5,945 bases of DNA from JARRJY01 sp037388705 (lineage in GTDB: Bacteria; Pseudomonadota; Gammaproteobacteria; UBA6429; Thiohalophilaceae), in NCBI GenBank assembly GCA_037388705.1, contig JARRJY010000108.1, positions 1 to 5,945 of the forward strand, read 5' to 3'. Made by a program: the position numbers and the translations under genes. A model generated the notes under the pieces. The model searched no databases. It was not told the origin of the DNA and saw only the letters and a list, made by a program, of their open reading frames with translations. Shown in pieces: positions 1 to 5,617 of this stretch; position 1 is the first letter of the stretch, and every line of letters begins with the position of its first letter.

Positions 1-1
1 T

Positions 2-607
2 ATGATCCGTACCTTCGAACATGAAAAAATTGAAACCTTTGCAGAATATTCCAGGGTACCGGTAATAAACGCGTTAACCGATATGTACCATCCCTGCCAG
101 TTACTGGCTGACATGCAAACCTACGTGGAACATCGTGGTGATATTTCCGGTAAAACGGTCGCCTGGATTGGTGATGGTAATAACATGTGCCACTCTTACA
201 TTAACTCGGCACGTCAATACGGTTTTACTTTAAACATTGCTACGCCCGAGGGTTTTGAACCAGACGCAGGCCTGGTAAAGGCAGCGGGTGATTGTTTAAA
301 CCTGACAAACGATCCTAACGAAGCTGTAAATGGTGCAGATCTTGTTACCACGGACGTGTGGGCCAGCATGGGCCAGGAAGAAGAACAGGCGACAAGAGAA
401 AAAGCCTTTGCTGAGTTCCAGGTCACCCCTGATATGATGAAGCTGGCAAATAATGATGCCCTGTTCATGCATTGCCTGCCGGCCCACCGGGGTGAAGAAG
501 TCAGTGCGGAGGTGATCGATGGCTCTCAAAGTGTTGTCTGGGACCAGGCAGAAAATCGCCTGCATGCGCAAAAGGCCCTGGTCGAGTATCTGCTTAAACA
601 AGAATAG
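2..607 (+). CDS. argF: Ornithine carbamoyltransferase, C-terminal two thirds (5' end outside window)
   Basis: This enzyme condenses ornithine with carbamoyl phosphate to give citrulline in cytoplasmic arginine biosynthesis. The 201 visible residues carry the family landmarks in order: an MIRTF segment at the start, HPCQLLAD at residues 30-37 (carbamoyl-phosphate side), the DGNN turn at 58-61 that opens the ornithine-binding domain, and the FMHCLPAHRGEEV block at 155-167 with the ornithine-site Cys158. Family members are about 300-310 residues, so roughly 100 N-terminal residues, including the STRT-type carbamoyl-phosphate loop, lie upstream. The Met codon at base 2 is therefore almost certainly internal rather than the start. 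The reading frame is intact to a TAG stop. No T-rich plus-strand terminator directly follows. ArgF is preferred over the aspartate or putrescine carbamoyltransferases because of the HCLPAHRG block. The identification is firm; only the start is missing. Confidence 0.96.
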   Translation: MIRTFEHEKIETFAEYSRVPVINALTDMYHPCQLLADMQTYVEHRGDISGKTVAWIGDGNNMCHSYINSARQYGFTLNIATPEGFEPDAGLVKAAGDCLNLTNDPNEAVNGADLVTTDVWASMGQEEEQATREKAFAEFQVTPDMMKLANNDALFMHCLPAHRGEEVSAEVIDGSQSVVWDQAENRLHAQKALVEYLLKQE

Positions 608-620
608 TTTTTATCTGGAA

Positions 621-649
621 CAAAAATCCTCACCAGTGGCCTGGTGAGG
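621..649 (-). terminator. Hairpin with a T-rich tail on the minus strand, probable intrinsic terminator
   Basis: CCTCACCAG (628-636) and CTGGTGAGG (641-649) form a perfect 9-bp stem with a 4-base loop. Read on the minus strand, the stem is followed directly by ATTTTTG (627-621), a reasonable U-tract. Read on the plus strand it is followed by CGGTTC, with no U-tract. It therefore fits best as a terminator for minus-strand transcription, although the only minus-strand gene trace nearby is the relic at 739-786. It could also act as a 3'-end stabilising hairpin for the argF message. Confidence 0.6.
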
Positions 650-666
650 CGGTTCAAAAGGAGTTC

Positions 667-690
667 AAAATCAGGGCATCCTGCCCTGAT
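667..690 (-). terminator. Second strong hairpin, probably also a minus-strand terminator
   Basis: ATCAGGGCA (670-678) and TGCCCTGAT (682-690) form a perfect 9-bp stem with a 3-base loop. On the minus strand the stem runs into TTTT (670-667, sharing one T with the stem). On the plus strand the following ATCTGTC has no U-tract. It lies about 50 bases downstream of the minus-strand TAA at 739-741, a normal place for a terminator of that lost gene. Use as a bidirectional terminator or 3' stabiliser for argF is possible. Confidence 0.55.
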
Positions 691-738
691 ATCTGTCAGA
701 TCTTTCCTTAACCTGTTGGTTGTTGTTCTGAATCTGCT

Positions 739-786
739 TTAGAACTTGACGACATAACCTAAAGAGAAAGTGCTGATTTCTTCATC
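739..786 (-). pseudogene. Possible relic of an outer-membrane beta-barrel protein gene (C-terminal strand only)
   Basis: Read on the minus strand, bases 786-739 encode DEEISTFSLGYVVKF followed by TAA. Counting back from the terminal Phe, every second residue is hydrophobic or aromatic (F, V, Y, L, F). This is the established C-terminal signature of outer-membrane barrel proteins, recognised by the BAM machinery, including the final Phe and an aromatic at the fifth position from the end. Upstream the frame soon becomes uninformative and hits a TGA at 807-805. The two hairpins at 621-690 lie immediately downstream and have T-tails on this strand, as expected for a once-functional gene. The match is only about 15 residues, so chance is possible. 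I infer a decayed or deleted porin-like gene whose 3' end and terminators survive. Confidence 0.4.
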
Positions 787-809
787 GATACAGAACCATA
801 GGTATCAAT

Positions 810-830
810 TCTTAATCATTCTTATTAAGA
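810..830. promoter_or_regulatory. Operator-like palindrome upstream of the ABC ATPase gene
   Basis: TCTTAAT (810-816) and ATTAAGA (824-830) are perfect 7-base inverted arms around a 7-base centre, CATTCTT. The dyad sits 94 bases before the ATPase start in AT-rich DNA and overlaps the candidate -35 element TTAAGA. There is no GC content or T-tract to make it a terminator, so a protein-binding site is the more natural reading. Its left part partly resembles a Fur box (about 11 of 19 positions at 805-823 by eye), which is not enough in AT-rich DNA to name the regulator. Confidence 0.35.
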
Positions 831-924
831 TTTTCAGTCATAGATTTCATGATCGGATTTTGATAGTATTTAGTTTCGATAAGTACTTGATTTTTATAGC
901 CTATTACAGAGCATTATCATCCCG

Positions 925-1983
925 ATGGGTCCTTTACTCGAAATTAAACACCTTGACTGCCAGCATCGCGGCCAGACCGTGGTCAGTGACCTGTCACTGC
1001 ACATCAACAAAGGCGATTTACTATGCCTGCTGGGCCCCAGTGGCTGTGGAAAAACAACAGTCCTGAGAGCCATTGCCGGCTTCCAGGAAGTGCATCGTGG
1101 TGAAATTTATTTACGCGGGGAACGAGTCTCCTACCCGGGCTATACCAAGGTCCCTGAAAAACGCGGACTCGGAATGGTGTTCCAGGACTATGCCCTGTTT
1201 CCACACATGAATGTCTGCGCCAATATCAATTTTGGCCTGCGTAACCTGACCAATGGCGAACGCAAAAGGAGATCCGATGAAATGCTGGAAACCGTTGGCC
1301 TGACTGGCTACGGGGATCGTTTTGTGCATGAGTTATCAGGGGGCCAGCAGCAGCGAGTCGCCCTGGCCCGGGCGCTGGCACCGAAGCCCGATCTCATTTT
1401 GCTTGATGAACCTTTTTCCAACCTTGATGTGGAAATGCGCGATCGACTGAGTAACGAGGTCCGACAGATACTCAAACAACAAGGTACCACCGGGATCCTG
1501 GTCACACATGATCAGCATGAAGCCTTTGCCGTAGGTGATCATATCGGTGTTATGAATGAAGGACAGTTATTACAACGTGATACCGCCTATAACCTGTACC
1601 ACTCACCGGATAACCGTTTTGTTGCCGACTTTATTGGCCAGGGGGTGTTTATCAGTGGACGATTGGTTGACCACGAAACCGTTGAAACATCCATCGGCAG
1701 GTTTACTGGTGATCGTGCCTATGATTTACCAATAGACAGTGATGTTGAATTACTGCTTCGCCCGGATGATGTTATTTATGATGAGCAGGCTGGCTTACAA
1801 GGTGAAGTTATCAACAAGGCGTTCAAAGGTGCGGAGATTCTTTACACGCTGCGTTTATCCGGTGGCCAGGAAGTGCTTTCACTGGTACCCAGCCACCATG
1901 ATCACGAAATTGGAGACTCGGTAAATATCCGCCTGGATCCGGATCACCTGGTTGCCTTCCAGATCAGTAAAACCCCGGCATAA
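925..1983 (+). CDS. ABC transporter ATP-binding protein, FbpC/PotA-like importer ATPase
   Basis: This is the cytoplasmic ATPase subunit of a binding-protein-dependent importer. All catalytic elements are present: Walker A GPSGCGKTT at residues 37-45, Q-loop Gln87 in VFQDYALFP, signature LSGGQ at 137-141 followed by QQRVALARAL, Walker B LILLDEP at 157-163 with catalytic Glu162, D-loop SNLD at 165-168 and switch His195 in VTHD. After RFVADFIGQG (231-240) a C-terminal region of about 110 residues, including ELLLRPDDV, matches the TOBE-type regulatory domain of the MalK/PotA/FbpC group. The length of 352 is typical. The F-IG-G-VF junction and overall sequence look most like ferric-iron FbpC proteins, but spermidine, thiamine or similar substrates cannot be excluded. 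ATG 925 is the first good start after an in-frame TAA at 880-882; no strong ribosome binding site is visible. No permease or binding-protein gene is adjacent, so its partners must be encoded elsewhere. Confidence 0.93.
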   Translation: MGPLLEIKHLDCQHRGQTVVSDLSLHINKGDLLCLLGPSGCGKTTVLRAIAGFQEVHRGEIYLRGERVSYPGYTKVPEKRGLGMVFQDYALFPHMNVCANINFGLRNLTNGERKRRSDEMLETVGLTGYGDRFVHELSGGQQQRVALARALAPKPDLILLDEPFSNLDVEMRDRLSNEVRQILKQQGTTGILVTHDQHEAFAVGDHIGVMNEGQLLQRDTAYNLYHSPDNRFVADFIGQGVFISGRLVDHETVETSIGRFTGDRAYDLPIDSDVELLLRPDDVIYDEQAGLQGEVINKAFKGAEILYTLRLSGGQEVLSLVPSHHDHEIGDSVNIRLDPDHLVAFQISKTPA

Positions 1984-2046
1984 CTATACATTCTCACTGT
2001 GAATGTTATAGGATAAAGAATATTTGTGATCAATAACGCAATCTCA

Positions 2047-2067
2047 TAGCGATACAGTCGCTACAAT
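2047..2067 (+). promoter_or_regulatory. Inverted repeat overlapping a -10-like element upstream of the SH3-protein gene
   Basis: TAGCGA (2047-2052) and TCGCTA (2058-2063) are perfect 6-base arms around TACAG. The right arm runs into TACAAT (2062-2067), which matches the sigma-70 -10 consensus at five of six bases, though no good -35 lies 16-18 bases upstream. It could be an operator over a weak promoter or a small hairpin ending the ABC transcript; no U-run follows. A second small hairpin, ACATTC/GAATGT, lies at 1988-2006 just after the ABC stop codon and also lacks a U-run. Confidence 0.25.
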
Positions 2068-2100
2068 TTAAAACAAGAAAACTATTAATCAGGTGTGATT

Positions 2101-2766
2101 GTGACAAAATTTCAGATTTTACTAGCCAGTTTGCTTATCCCGGTTTTAATGCCAGCATCCGTTTTGGCTGAAACCATTTACGTTTCAGACCATCTCGTTA
2201 TTACTATTCGCTCAGGTAAAGGCACCCAGTACCAGATCATCAAAACAGCGCCCAGTGGCACAAAGCTGGAGGTACTTACAGATACCGATGAAGGTTACAC
2301 CTATGTTCGCACACCTGATGGTGTTGAAGGCTGGGTACGCTCTCAATACCTGACCAAAGAGCCGATTGCCAAAGTACGCCTGGAAAGAGCGGAAGCCCGC
2401 CTTGCCAAGTTAAAAGAAGAAAACCAGTTACTGAAAACCGAACTGAAATCATTACGCAGCAAAAGCGCCTCCCTGGAAGAAAAAAACAAGTCACTTTCCG
2501 GCAGTTCAAAGTCACTGGATAAAGAACTTGCCCACCTGAAGCAGGTCGCAGCCCGCCCGCTTCAGCTGGATAATGAAAACCGAAAACTCCAGCAAGCCAA
2601 TGTCACACTGGAAAAAGAAATCCAGTTACTCAGCCAGGAAAACCAGGTCCTCAAGGATCGTTCACAGCGTGAATGGTTCATTGCCGGTGCGCTGGTGCTA
2701 CTGGGTGGCCTGATCATTGGCCTGATTATTCCCAAGATACGCTGGAAAAAATCAAGCGGCTGGTAA
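2101..2766 (+). CDS. ygiM: YgiM-like SH3 domain protein with signal peptide and C-terminal membrane anchor
   Basis: The domain order is that of the YgiM family (SH3-and-anchor proteins). Residues 1-23 form a signal peptide ending in SVLA, with cleavage likely before ETIYV. A bacterial SH3 domain spans about 25-90 (YVSD, IRSGKGTQYQ, EGWVRSQYL). A long charged coiled coil, rich in Lys, Glu, Leu and Gln, covers about 95-190. A single membrane helix spans about 192-211 (WFIAGALVLLGGLIIGLIIP), followed by a short basic tail (KIRWKK). The protein should lie mainly in the periplasm, anchored by its C-terminus to the inner membrane; the molecular function of the family is not established. The 221 residues are slightly more than E. 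coli YgiM. I chose GTG 2101 because AGGTG at 2091-2095 is well placed as its ribosome binding site; GTG 2095 in the same frame would add two residues. The SH3-helical-anchor architecture is clear, while true orthology to ygiM is inferred from overall resemblance. Confidence 0.88.
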   Translation: MTKFQILLASLLIPVLMPASVLAETIYVSDHLVITIRSGKGTQYQIIKTAPSGTKLEVLTDTDEGYTYVRTPDGVEGWVRSQYLTKEPIAKVRLERAEARLAKLKEENQLLKTELKSLRSKSASLEEKNKSLSGSSKSLDKELAHLKQVAARPLQLDNENRKLQQANVTLEKEIQLLSQENQVLKDRSQREWFIAGALVLLGGLIIGLIIPKIRWKKSSGW

Positions 2767-2789
2767 GCCTAACCTACTAACCTTTCATC

Positions 2790-2816
2790 GTGCAGTACCT
2801 TAAACAGCTACTGCAC
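2790..2816 (+). terminator. Hairpin after the SH3-protein gene, possible terminator
   Basis: GTGCAGTA (2790-2797) and TACTGCAC (2809-2816) form a perfect 8-bp stem with an 11-base loop, 24 bases after the stop codon. The following sequence, CCCATTGATTTTGC, is only moderately T-rich, and a six-T run comes later at 2835-2840, so termination may be partial. The position between two independent genes fits a terminator better than an operator. Confidence 0.45.
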
Positions 2817-2848
2817 CCCATTGATTTTGCATGATTTTTTCGATCAAG

Positions 2849-2878
2849 CCTGTCATACTATTGTGTCAACAGGACAGG
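2849..2878 (+). promoter_or_regulatory. Inverted repeat in the argA leader that includes the only Shine-Dalgarno-like bases
   Basis: CCTGTC (2849-2854) is the exact complement of GACAGG (2873-2878), and the overlapping ACAGG at 2869-2873 could pair as well. The GACAGG copy carries the only purine-rich stretch before ATG 2890, about 11 bases upstream. Pairing in the mRNA would hide it. TGTCATACT at 2851-2859 also resembles an extended -10 promoter element. If transcription starts from that element, the left arm would be absent from the message. Both readings are weak. Confidence 0.2.
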
Positions 2879-2889
2879 TTTGCAGCATC

Positions 2890-4218
2890 ATGGCAACAAA
2901 AGACAATCAACAGACTGAATTTGTACATTGGTTCCGCGACTCTTCGCCATATATTAATGCCTTTCGTGATCGCACTTTCGTAATCACTTTTGGCGGCGAA
3001 ATGCTGACCGATGCACAGTTTTCTACACTGGTGAAAGACCTTGTGCTTTTAAACAGCCTTGGCGTTCGCCTGGTGCTGGTGCATGGCGCCCGTCCACAGA
3101 TTGAAAAAAGCCTCAAAGCGCTTGATGCCGAAATTAAATACGTCAACGGTTTACGTGTTACCGATGATGATGCGCTACTCTGTGTTAAACAGGCTGCTGG
3201 CCAGGTAAGAGTTGATATCGAGGCACAACTTTCCATGGGCGTCACCAACTCGCCGATGAATGATCCCCACATCCGGGTTGTGTCAGGCAATTTCGTTACT
3301 GCCCAACCACTAGGTATTCGTGATGGTGTTGATTATTGCCATACCGGTGAAGTCAGGCGTATTGATGTTGAAGCCATTCATAACCAGCTGGACGAAGGTG
3401 CTATCGTTTTGTTATCTCCAATCGGTTATTCACCGACAGGCGAAAGTTTTAACCTGGGCGCAGAAGATGTTGCAACGGCTGCCGCTATTCAACTCGCAGC
3501 AGACAAACTCATCATGCTGGTTGATGCCAGGGGGATTACCGATAACCGCAAGCAGCTGATCAGGGAGCTTACCCAGCAGGAAGCAGAAGATTGGTTAAAC
3601 GGCAAAAACAAGCTGAATGAATCTCAGCAGCATAGTCTTGCCAGTGCCATCAGTGCCTGCCAGAACAACGTACCACGTATACACATTATCGACCGGCATA
3701 TTGATGGTGGCCTGCTCATAGAACTGTTTACCCGGGATGGCTGCGGTACCCTGGTAACAACTAATCGTTTTGAAGAAACCCGCCCGGCTAACATTGATGA
3801 TATTGGTGGTTTACTTGAACTGATCAAACCGCTTGAAGAAGAAGGTGTACTGGTACATCGCTCACGTGAAAAACTGGAAATGGAAATTGAACATTTCACG
3901 GTAATGGAACGTGACGGTATGATTGTCGGTTGTACCGCTCTGTATCCTTTCCTGGATGAGCATGTGGCCGAGCTGGCCTGCCTTGCTGTACATCCCGATT
4001 ACCGCGGCCAGGGACGCGCTGATACCCTTTTACAACTCGTTGAGCGTCAATGCAAACAACTGGGTATCGAGAAAATCTTTGTGCTCACCACGAGAACAGC
4101 TCACTGGTTCAGGGAAAGGAGTTTCAAAGCCATGGACATTACAAAACTTCCTGTGAAACGCCGTTCTTTGTATAACTATCAACGAAAATCGAAAGTTTTT
4201 GCCAAAGATATTAACTAA
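2890..4218 (+). CDS. argA: N-acetylglutamate synthase (amino-acid N-acetyltransferase)
   Basis: The enzyme transfers acetyl from acetyl-CoA to glutamate, the first and usually arginine-inhibited step of arginine synthesis. The N-terminal part (about 20-285) is an amino-acid-kinase fold, with GGE at 35-37, HGARPQ at 65-70, and VVSGNF and GVDYCHTG farther on; in this family it binds arginine. The C-terminal part (about 295-442) is a GNAT acetyltransferase, with NIDDIGGLLELIKPLEEEG at its start, the acetyl-CoA loop VHPDYRGQGRA around 367-377, and the typical LYNYQRKSKV end. ATG 2890 gives 442 residues, essentially the length of E. coli ArgA, and alignable homology begins shortly after it. The upstream in-frame TTG at 2821 would add 23 unlike residues and was rejected. 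The ribosome binding site is poor. dam follows after 8 bases, implying co-transcription. The classical ArgA architecture separates it from short ArgA/ArgH-fused forms and from ArgJ. Confidence 0.96.
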   Translation: MATKDNQQTEFVHWFRDSSPYINAFRDRTFVITFGGEMLTDAQFSTLVKDLVLLNSLGVRLVLVHGARPQIEKSLKALDAEIKYVNGLRVTDDDALLCVKQAAGQVRVDIEAQLSMGVTNSPMNDPHIRVVSGNFVTAQPLGIRDGVDYCHTGEVRRIDVEAIHNQLDEGAIVLLSPIGYSPTGESFNLGAEDVATAAAIQLAADKLIMLVDARGITDNRKQLIRELTQQEAEDWLNGKNKLNESQQHSLASAISACQNNVPRIHIIDRHIDGGLLIELFTRDGCGTLVTTNRFEETRPANIDDIGGLLELIKPLEEEGVLVHRSREKLEMEIEHFTVMERDGMIVGCTALYPFLDEHVAELACLAVHPDYRGQGRADTLLQLVERQCKQLGIEKIFVLTTRTAHWFRERSFKAMDITKLPVKRRSLYNYQRKSKVFAKDIN

Positions 4219-4226
4219 CAAACGGC

Positions 4227-5063
4227 ATGGCAGCAGACAAAAATCACAAGAGCTATCACCGTCCCTTTCTCAAATGGGCCGGTAACAAGTATCGCGTCAT
4301 GGATGAAATCCATAAAATGCTTCCGGCTGAAGGTGAAAGACTGATTGAACCTTTCGCCGGGTCTGCCGCAGTTTTTCTAAATACTGATTACAAGCGCTAC
4401 CTGATCACCGATAGTAACCCGGATTTAATTCACCTCTACAATTACCTTAAAAAAGAAGGTCGTGACTTTATTCGTTACTGCAGACACTATTTCACACCAC
4501 AAAATAATACTCCTGAAAAATATTATTACCTTCGTGATCAGTTTAACAACACCACCAACACACGCAAACGCAGTGCCTTATTTATTTATTTGAATCGTCA
4601 TGGCTACAACGGCCTATGTCGTTACAATTCCAATGGTGGTTTCAATGTTCCTTTTGGCCGTTATAAGGCCCCTTACTTTCCACAAAAAGAAATGGAGTTC
4701 TTTTCAAGCAAAGCAAAGAAGGCGACTTTCCGCGTGGCGAGCTTTGAAACCACCCTCGCAAAAGCAAAACCGGGTGACATTGTTTATTGTGATCCTCCGT
4801 ATGTAGCCCTATCAGGTTCTGCCAACTTTACCAGCTACCACACCGGCGGATTTAGCGAGGCACAACAAATTGAACTGGTCGACTCAGCTAAACAGGTAGC
4901 CGCTAAAGGCATCCCGGTTCTGATTTCAAACCACAAAACCGAGTTCACTGATAAGATATATAAACCCGCCAAACAACACAGTTACTTTATGGTACGCCGT
5001 TTTATCAGTTGCAATGGTTCCAAAAGAAAATCTGCCGGGGAAGTGCTCGCTCTTTTTGCTTAA
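4227..5063 (+). CDS. dam: DNA adenine methylase (Dam), GATC-specific N6-adenine methyltransferase
   Basis: Dam transfers methyl from S-adenosylmethionine to adenine N6 in GATC, guiding mismatch repair, replication timing and gene expression. FLKWAGNK at residues 14-21 is the first SAM-binding motif, with GNK where E. coli Dam has GGK. EPFAGSAAVFLN at 41-52 continues the SAM site. The segment LNRHGYNGLCRYNSNGGFNVPFGRYK is nearly the E. coli sequence and belongs to the DNA-recognition part. DPPY at 189-192 is the catalytic motif. VLISNH and the late RFISCNGSKRK segment also match. The protein is 278 residues, the same as E. coli Dam. The start ATG lies 8 bases after the argA stop, with only a weak ribosome binding site, suggesting translation linked to argA. 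No restriction endonuclease gene adjoins it, so it reads as a housekeeping orphan methylase. E. coli dam lies in a different operon (aroKB-damX-dam), so this placement beside argA is unlike that model. Confidence 0.96.
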   Translation: MAADKNHKSYHRPFLKWAGNKYRVMDEIHKMLPAEGERLIEPFAGSAAVFLNTDYKRYLITDSNPDLIHLYNYLKKEGRDFIRYCRHYFTPQNNTPEKYYYLRDQFNNTTNTRKRSALFIYLNRHGYNGLCRYNSNGGFNVPFGRYKAPYFPQKEMEFFSSKAKKATFRVASFETTLAKAKPGDIVYCDPPYVALSGSANFTSYHTGGFSEAQQIELVDSAKQVAAKGIPVLISNHKTEFTDKIYKPAKQHSYFMVRRFISCNGSKRKSAGEVLALFA

Positions 5064-5085
5064 CCACCCCGATAATAAAGGACGG

Positions 5086-5093
5086 TAAGGAGG
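5086..5093 (+). promoter_or_regulatory. Near-perfect Shine-Dalgarno sequence lying too far from the receiver gene start
   Basis: TAAGGAGG is an almost ideal anti-16S match, by far the strongest in the window. It lies 30 bases before the chosen GTG (5124) of the receiver gene and 17 bases before an ATG at 5111, which opens a 29-codon ORF in another frame that overlaps the receiver gene. Neither spacing is normal. It may serve as a standby ribosome site, or a small deletion or insertion may have moved it. Confidence 0.4.
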
Positions 5094-5123
5094 AAACTGT
5101 TTTAATTCCAATGAGTTATTACT

Positions 5124-5504
5124 GTGCAAAAAGATACTATTCTGGTTATTCAGGAAAACAAAAAATCAGCCTATTTTCTCGATTTTTTATTATCACGTGA
5201 AGGATATGAAGTCATTGCCACTACAGGCTGTTACGAAACTGAAACCCTGATTGGCAAAATCCATCCTCCCAAACTAATTATCCTTGATCTTGGTTTATCC
5301 AGGGCCAATAACAACAAGTTGATTGCACTGATCAAAAAGCAGACAGACTGGGTAAATACACCCGTTTTGTTGCTGGTGAACCGTGCACATCAACGAAGTG
5401 TGAGTTCAGCGCTGGATGCAGGAGCCAATGATTATATTTTACAACCCTTCTCTCACACAGAATTGCTAACCGAGATTCATCGGCATTCTGATTCCGTGCA
5501 TTAA
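5124..5504 (+). CDS. Stand-alone receiver-domain protein with degenerate phosphorylation site
   Basis: The 126 residues make up a single CheY-like receiver domain with no output domain. The fold is recognisable: TILVIQEN (strand 1), a helix up to REGYEV, KLIILDLGL (strand 3) with Asp55 at the phospho-acceptor position, PVLLLV (strand 4), AGANDYILQPF (strand 5) and a final helix. Several switch residues are altered. The usual Asp-Asp/Glu pair after strand 1 is Gln10-Glu11, the Thr/Ser at the end of strand 4 is Val85, and the invariant Lys before the cis-proline is Gln107. Such receivers usually phosphorylate poorly or act without phosphorylation, so a protein-binding role is inferred. GTG 5124 is the only ordinary start in frame, because a TGA lies at 5112-5114; GAG at 5113-5115 may help as a weak ribosome site. 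The gene follows dam by 60 bases and may be read from the same transcript. No histidine kinase is nearby. Confidence 0.85.
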   Translation: MQKDTILVIQENKKSAYFLDFLLSREGYEVIATTGCYETETLIGKIHPPKLIILDLGLSRANNNKLIALIKKQTDWVNTPVLLLVNRAHQRSVSSALDAGANDYILQPFSHTELLTEIHRHSDSVH

Positions 5505-5522
5505 TTGTTTAATAGGTTTCCT

Positions 5523-5560
5523 GAATGTGAGTGACCGCTATCGGCCAAAAGCGGACGTTC
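5523..5560. repeat. Imperfect palindromic intergenic element
   Basis: GAATGT (5523-5528) pairs with ACGTTC (5555-5560) apart from one G-T pair, and CCGCT (5535-5539) pairs with AGCGG (5550-5554), around a centre containing GGCC. The left arm carries six extra bases (5529-5534). From memory, near-copies of this 'CCGCT-TCGGCC-AAAGCGGAC' pattern recur between genes in many gammaproteobacterial genomes. Only one copy is present in this window, so repeat status rests on that recollection. Confidence 0.4.
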
Positions 5561-5617
5561 AGCATGGTCAATCGTGAACCTTCATCATAACAATCATTGG
5601 TTAAGACACGGTTTTTG

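Larger units (their letters stand above)
608..924. other. 317-base spacer between argF and the ABC ATPase gene
   Basis: No intact gene is visible on either strand. The left half (about 625-705) holds two strong hairpins and a small odd palindrome, ATCTGTCAGAT at 691-701. The middle (739-786) holds a minus-strand relic that reads like the end of an outer-membrane barrel protein. The right half (about 780-920) is clearly more AT-rich than the flanking genes, contains a 21-base dyad at 810-830 and presumably includes the promoter of the ABC gene. The best promoter-like pair I can find, TTAAGA (825-830) and CATGAT (848-853) with 17 bases between them, is weak. Confidence 0.7.

Noticed and set aside
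761..785. Minus-strand ATG AAG AAA at 785-777 as the start of a signal peptide (MKKSALSL)
   Set aside because: The frame stops after eight codons. The alternative frame, reading as a barrel C-terminus with terminators behind it, explains more.
911..920. GCATTATCAT before the ABC gene as a Fur box
   Set aside because: Only one half-site (ATTATCA) matches; the opposite 7-base half matches at about two positions.
770..1066. Plus-strand 98-codon ORF overlapping the ABC gene
   Set aside because: It begins in AT-rich spacer and ends as an out-of-frame shadow of the Walker A region; its product resembles no protein I know.
2027..2030. GATC sites in promoter regions (such as 851, 2027 and 2842) as Dam-controlled switches
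   Set aside because: GATC occurs throughout the window, including inside the dam DPPY codons, and no site overlaps a well-supported promoter.
2821..2889. Upstream TTG start for argA adding 23 residues
   Set aside because: The added residues do not resemble the ArgA N-terminus, the ATG at 2890 gives the usual family length, and the stretch contains promoter- and hairpin-like sequence.
2907..3290. Minus-strand 127-codon ORF inside argA
   Set aside because: It is fully contained in a strongly conserved gene and its Ser/Thr/Arg-rich product is typical of antisense frame shadows.
4227..5063. Methylase as part of a restriction-modification system
   Set aside because: It matches housekeeping Dam in length and motifs, and no endonuclease or controller gene lies beside it.
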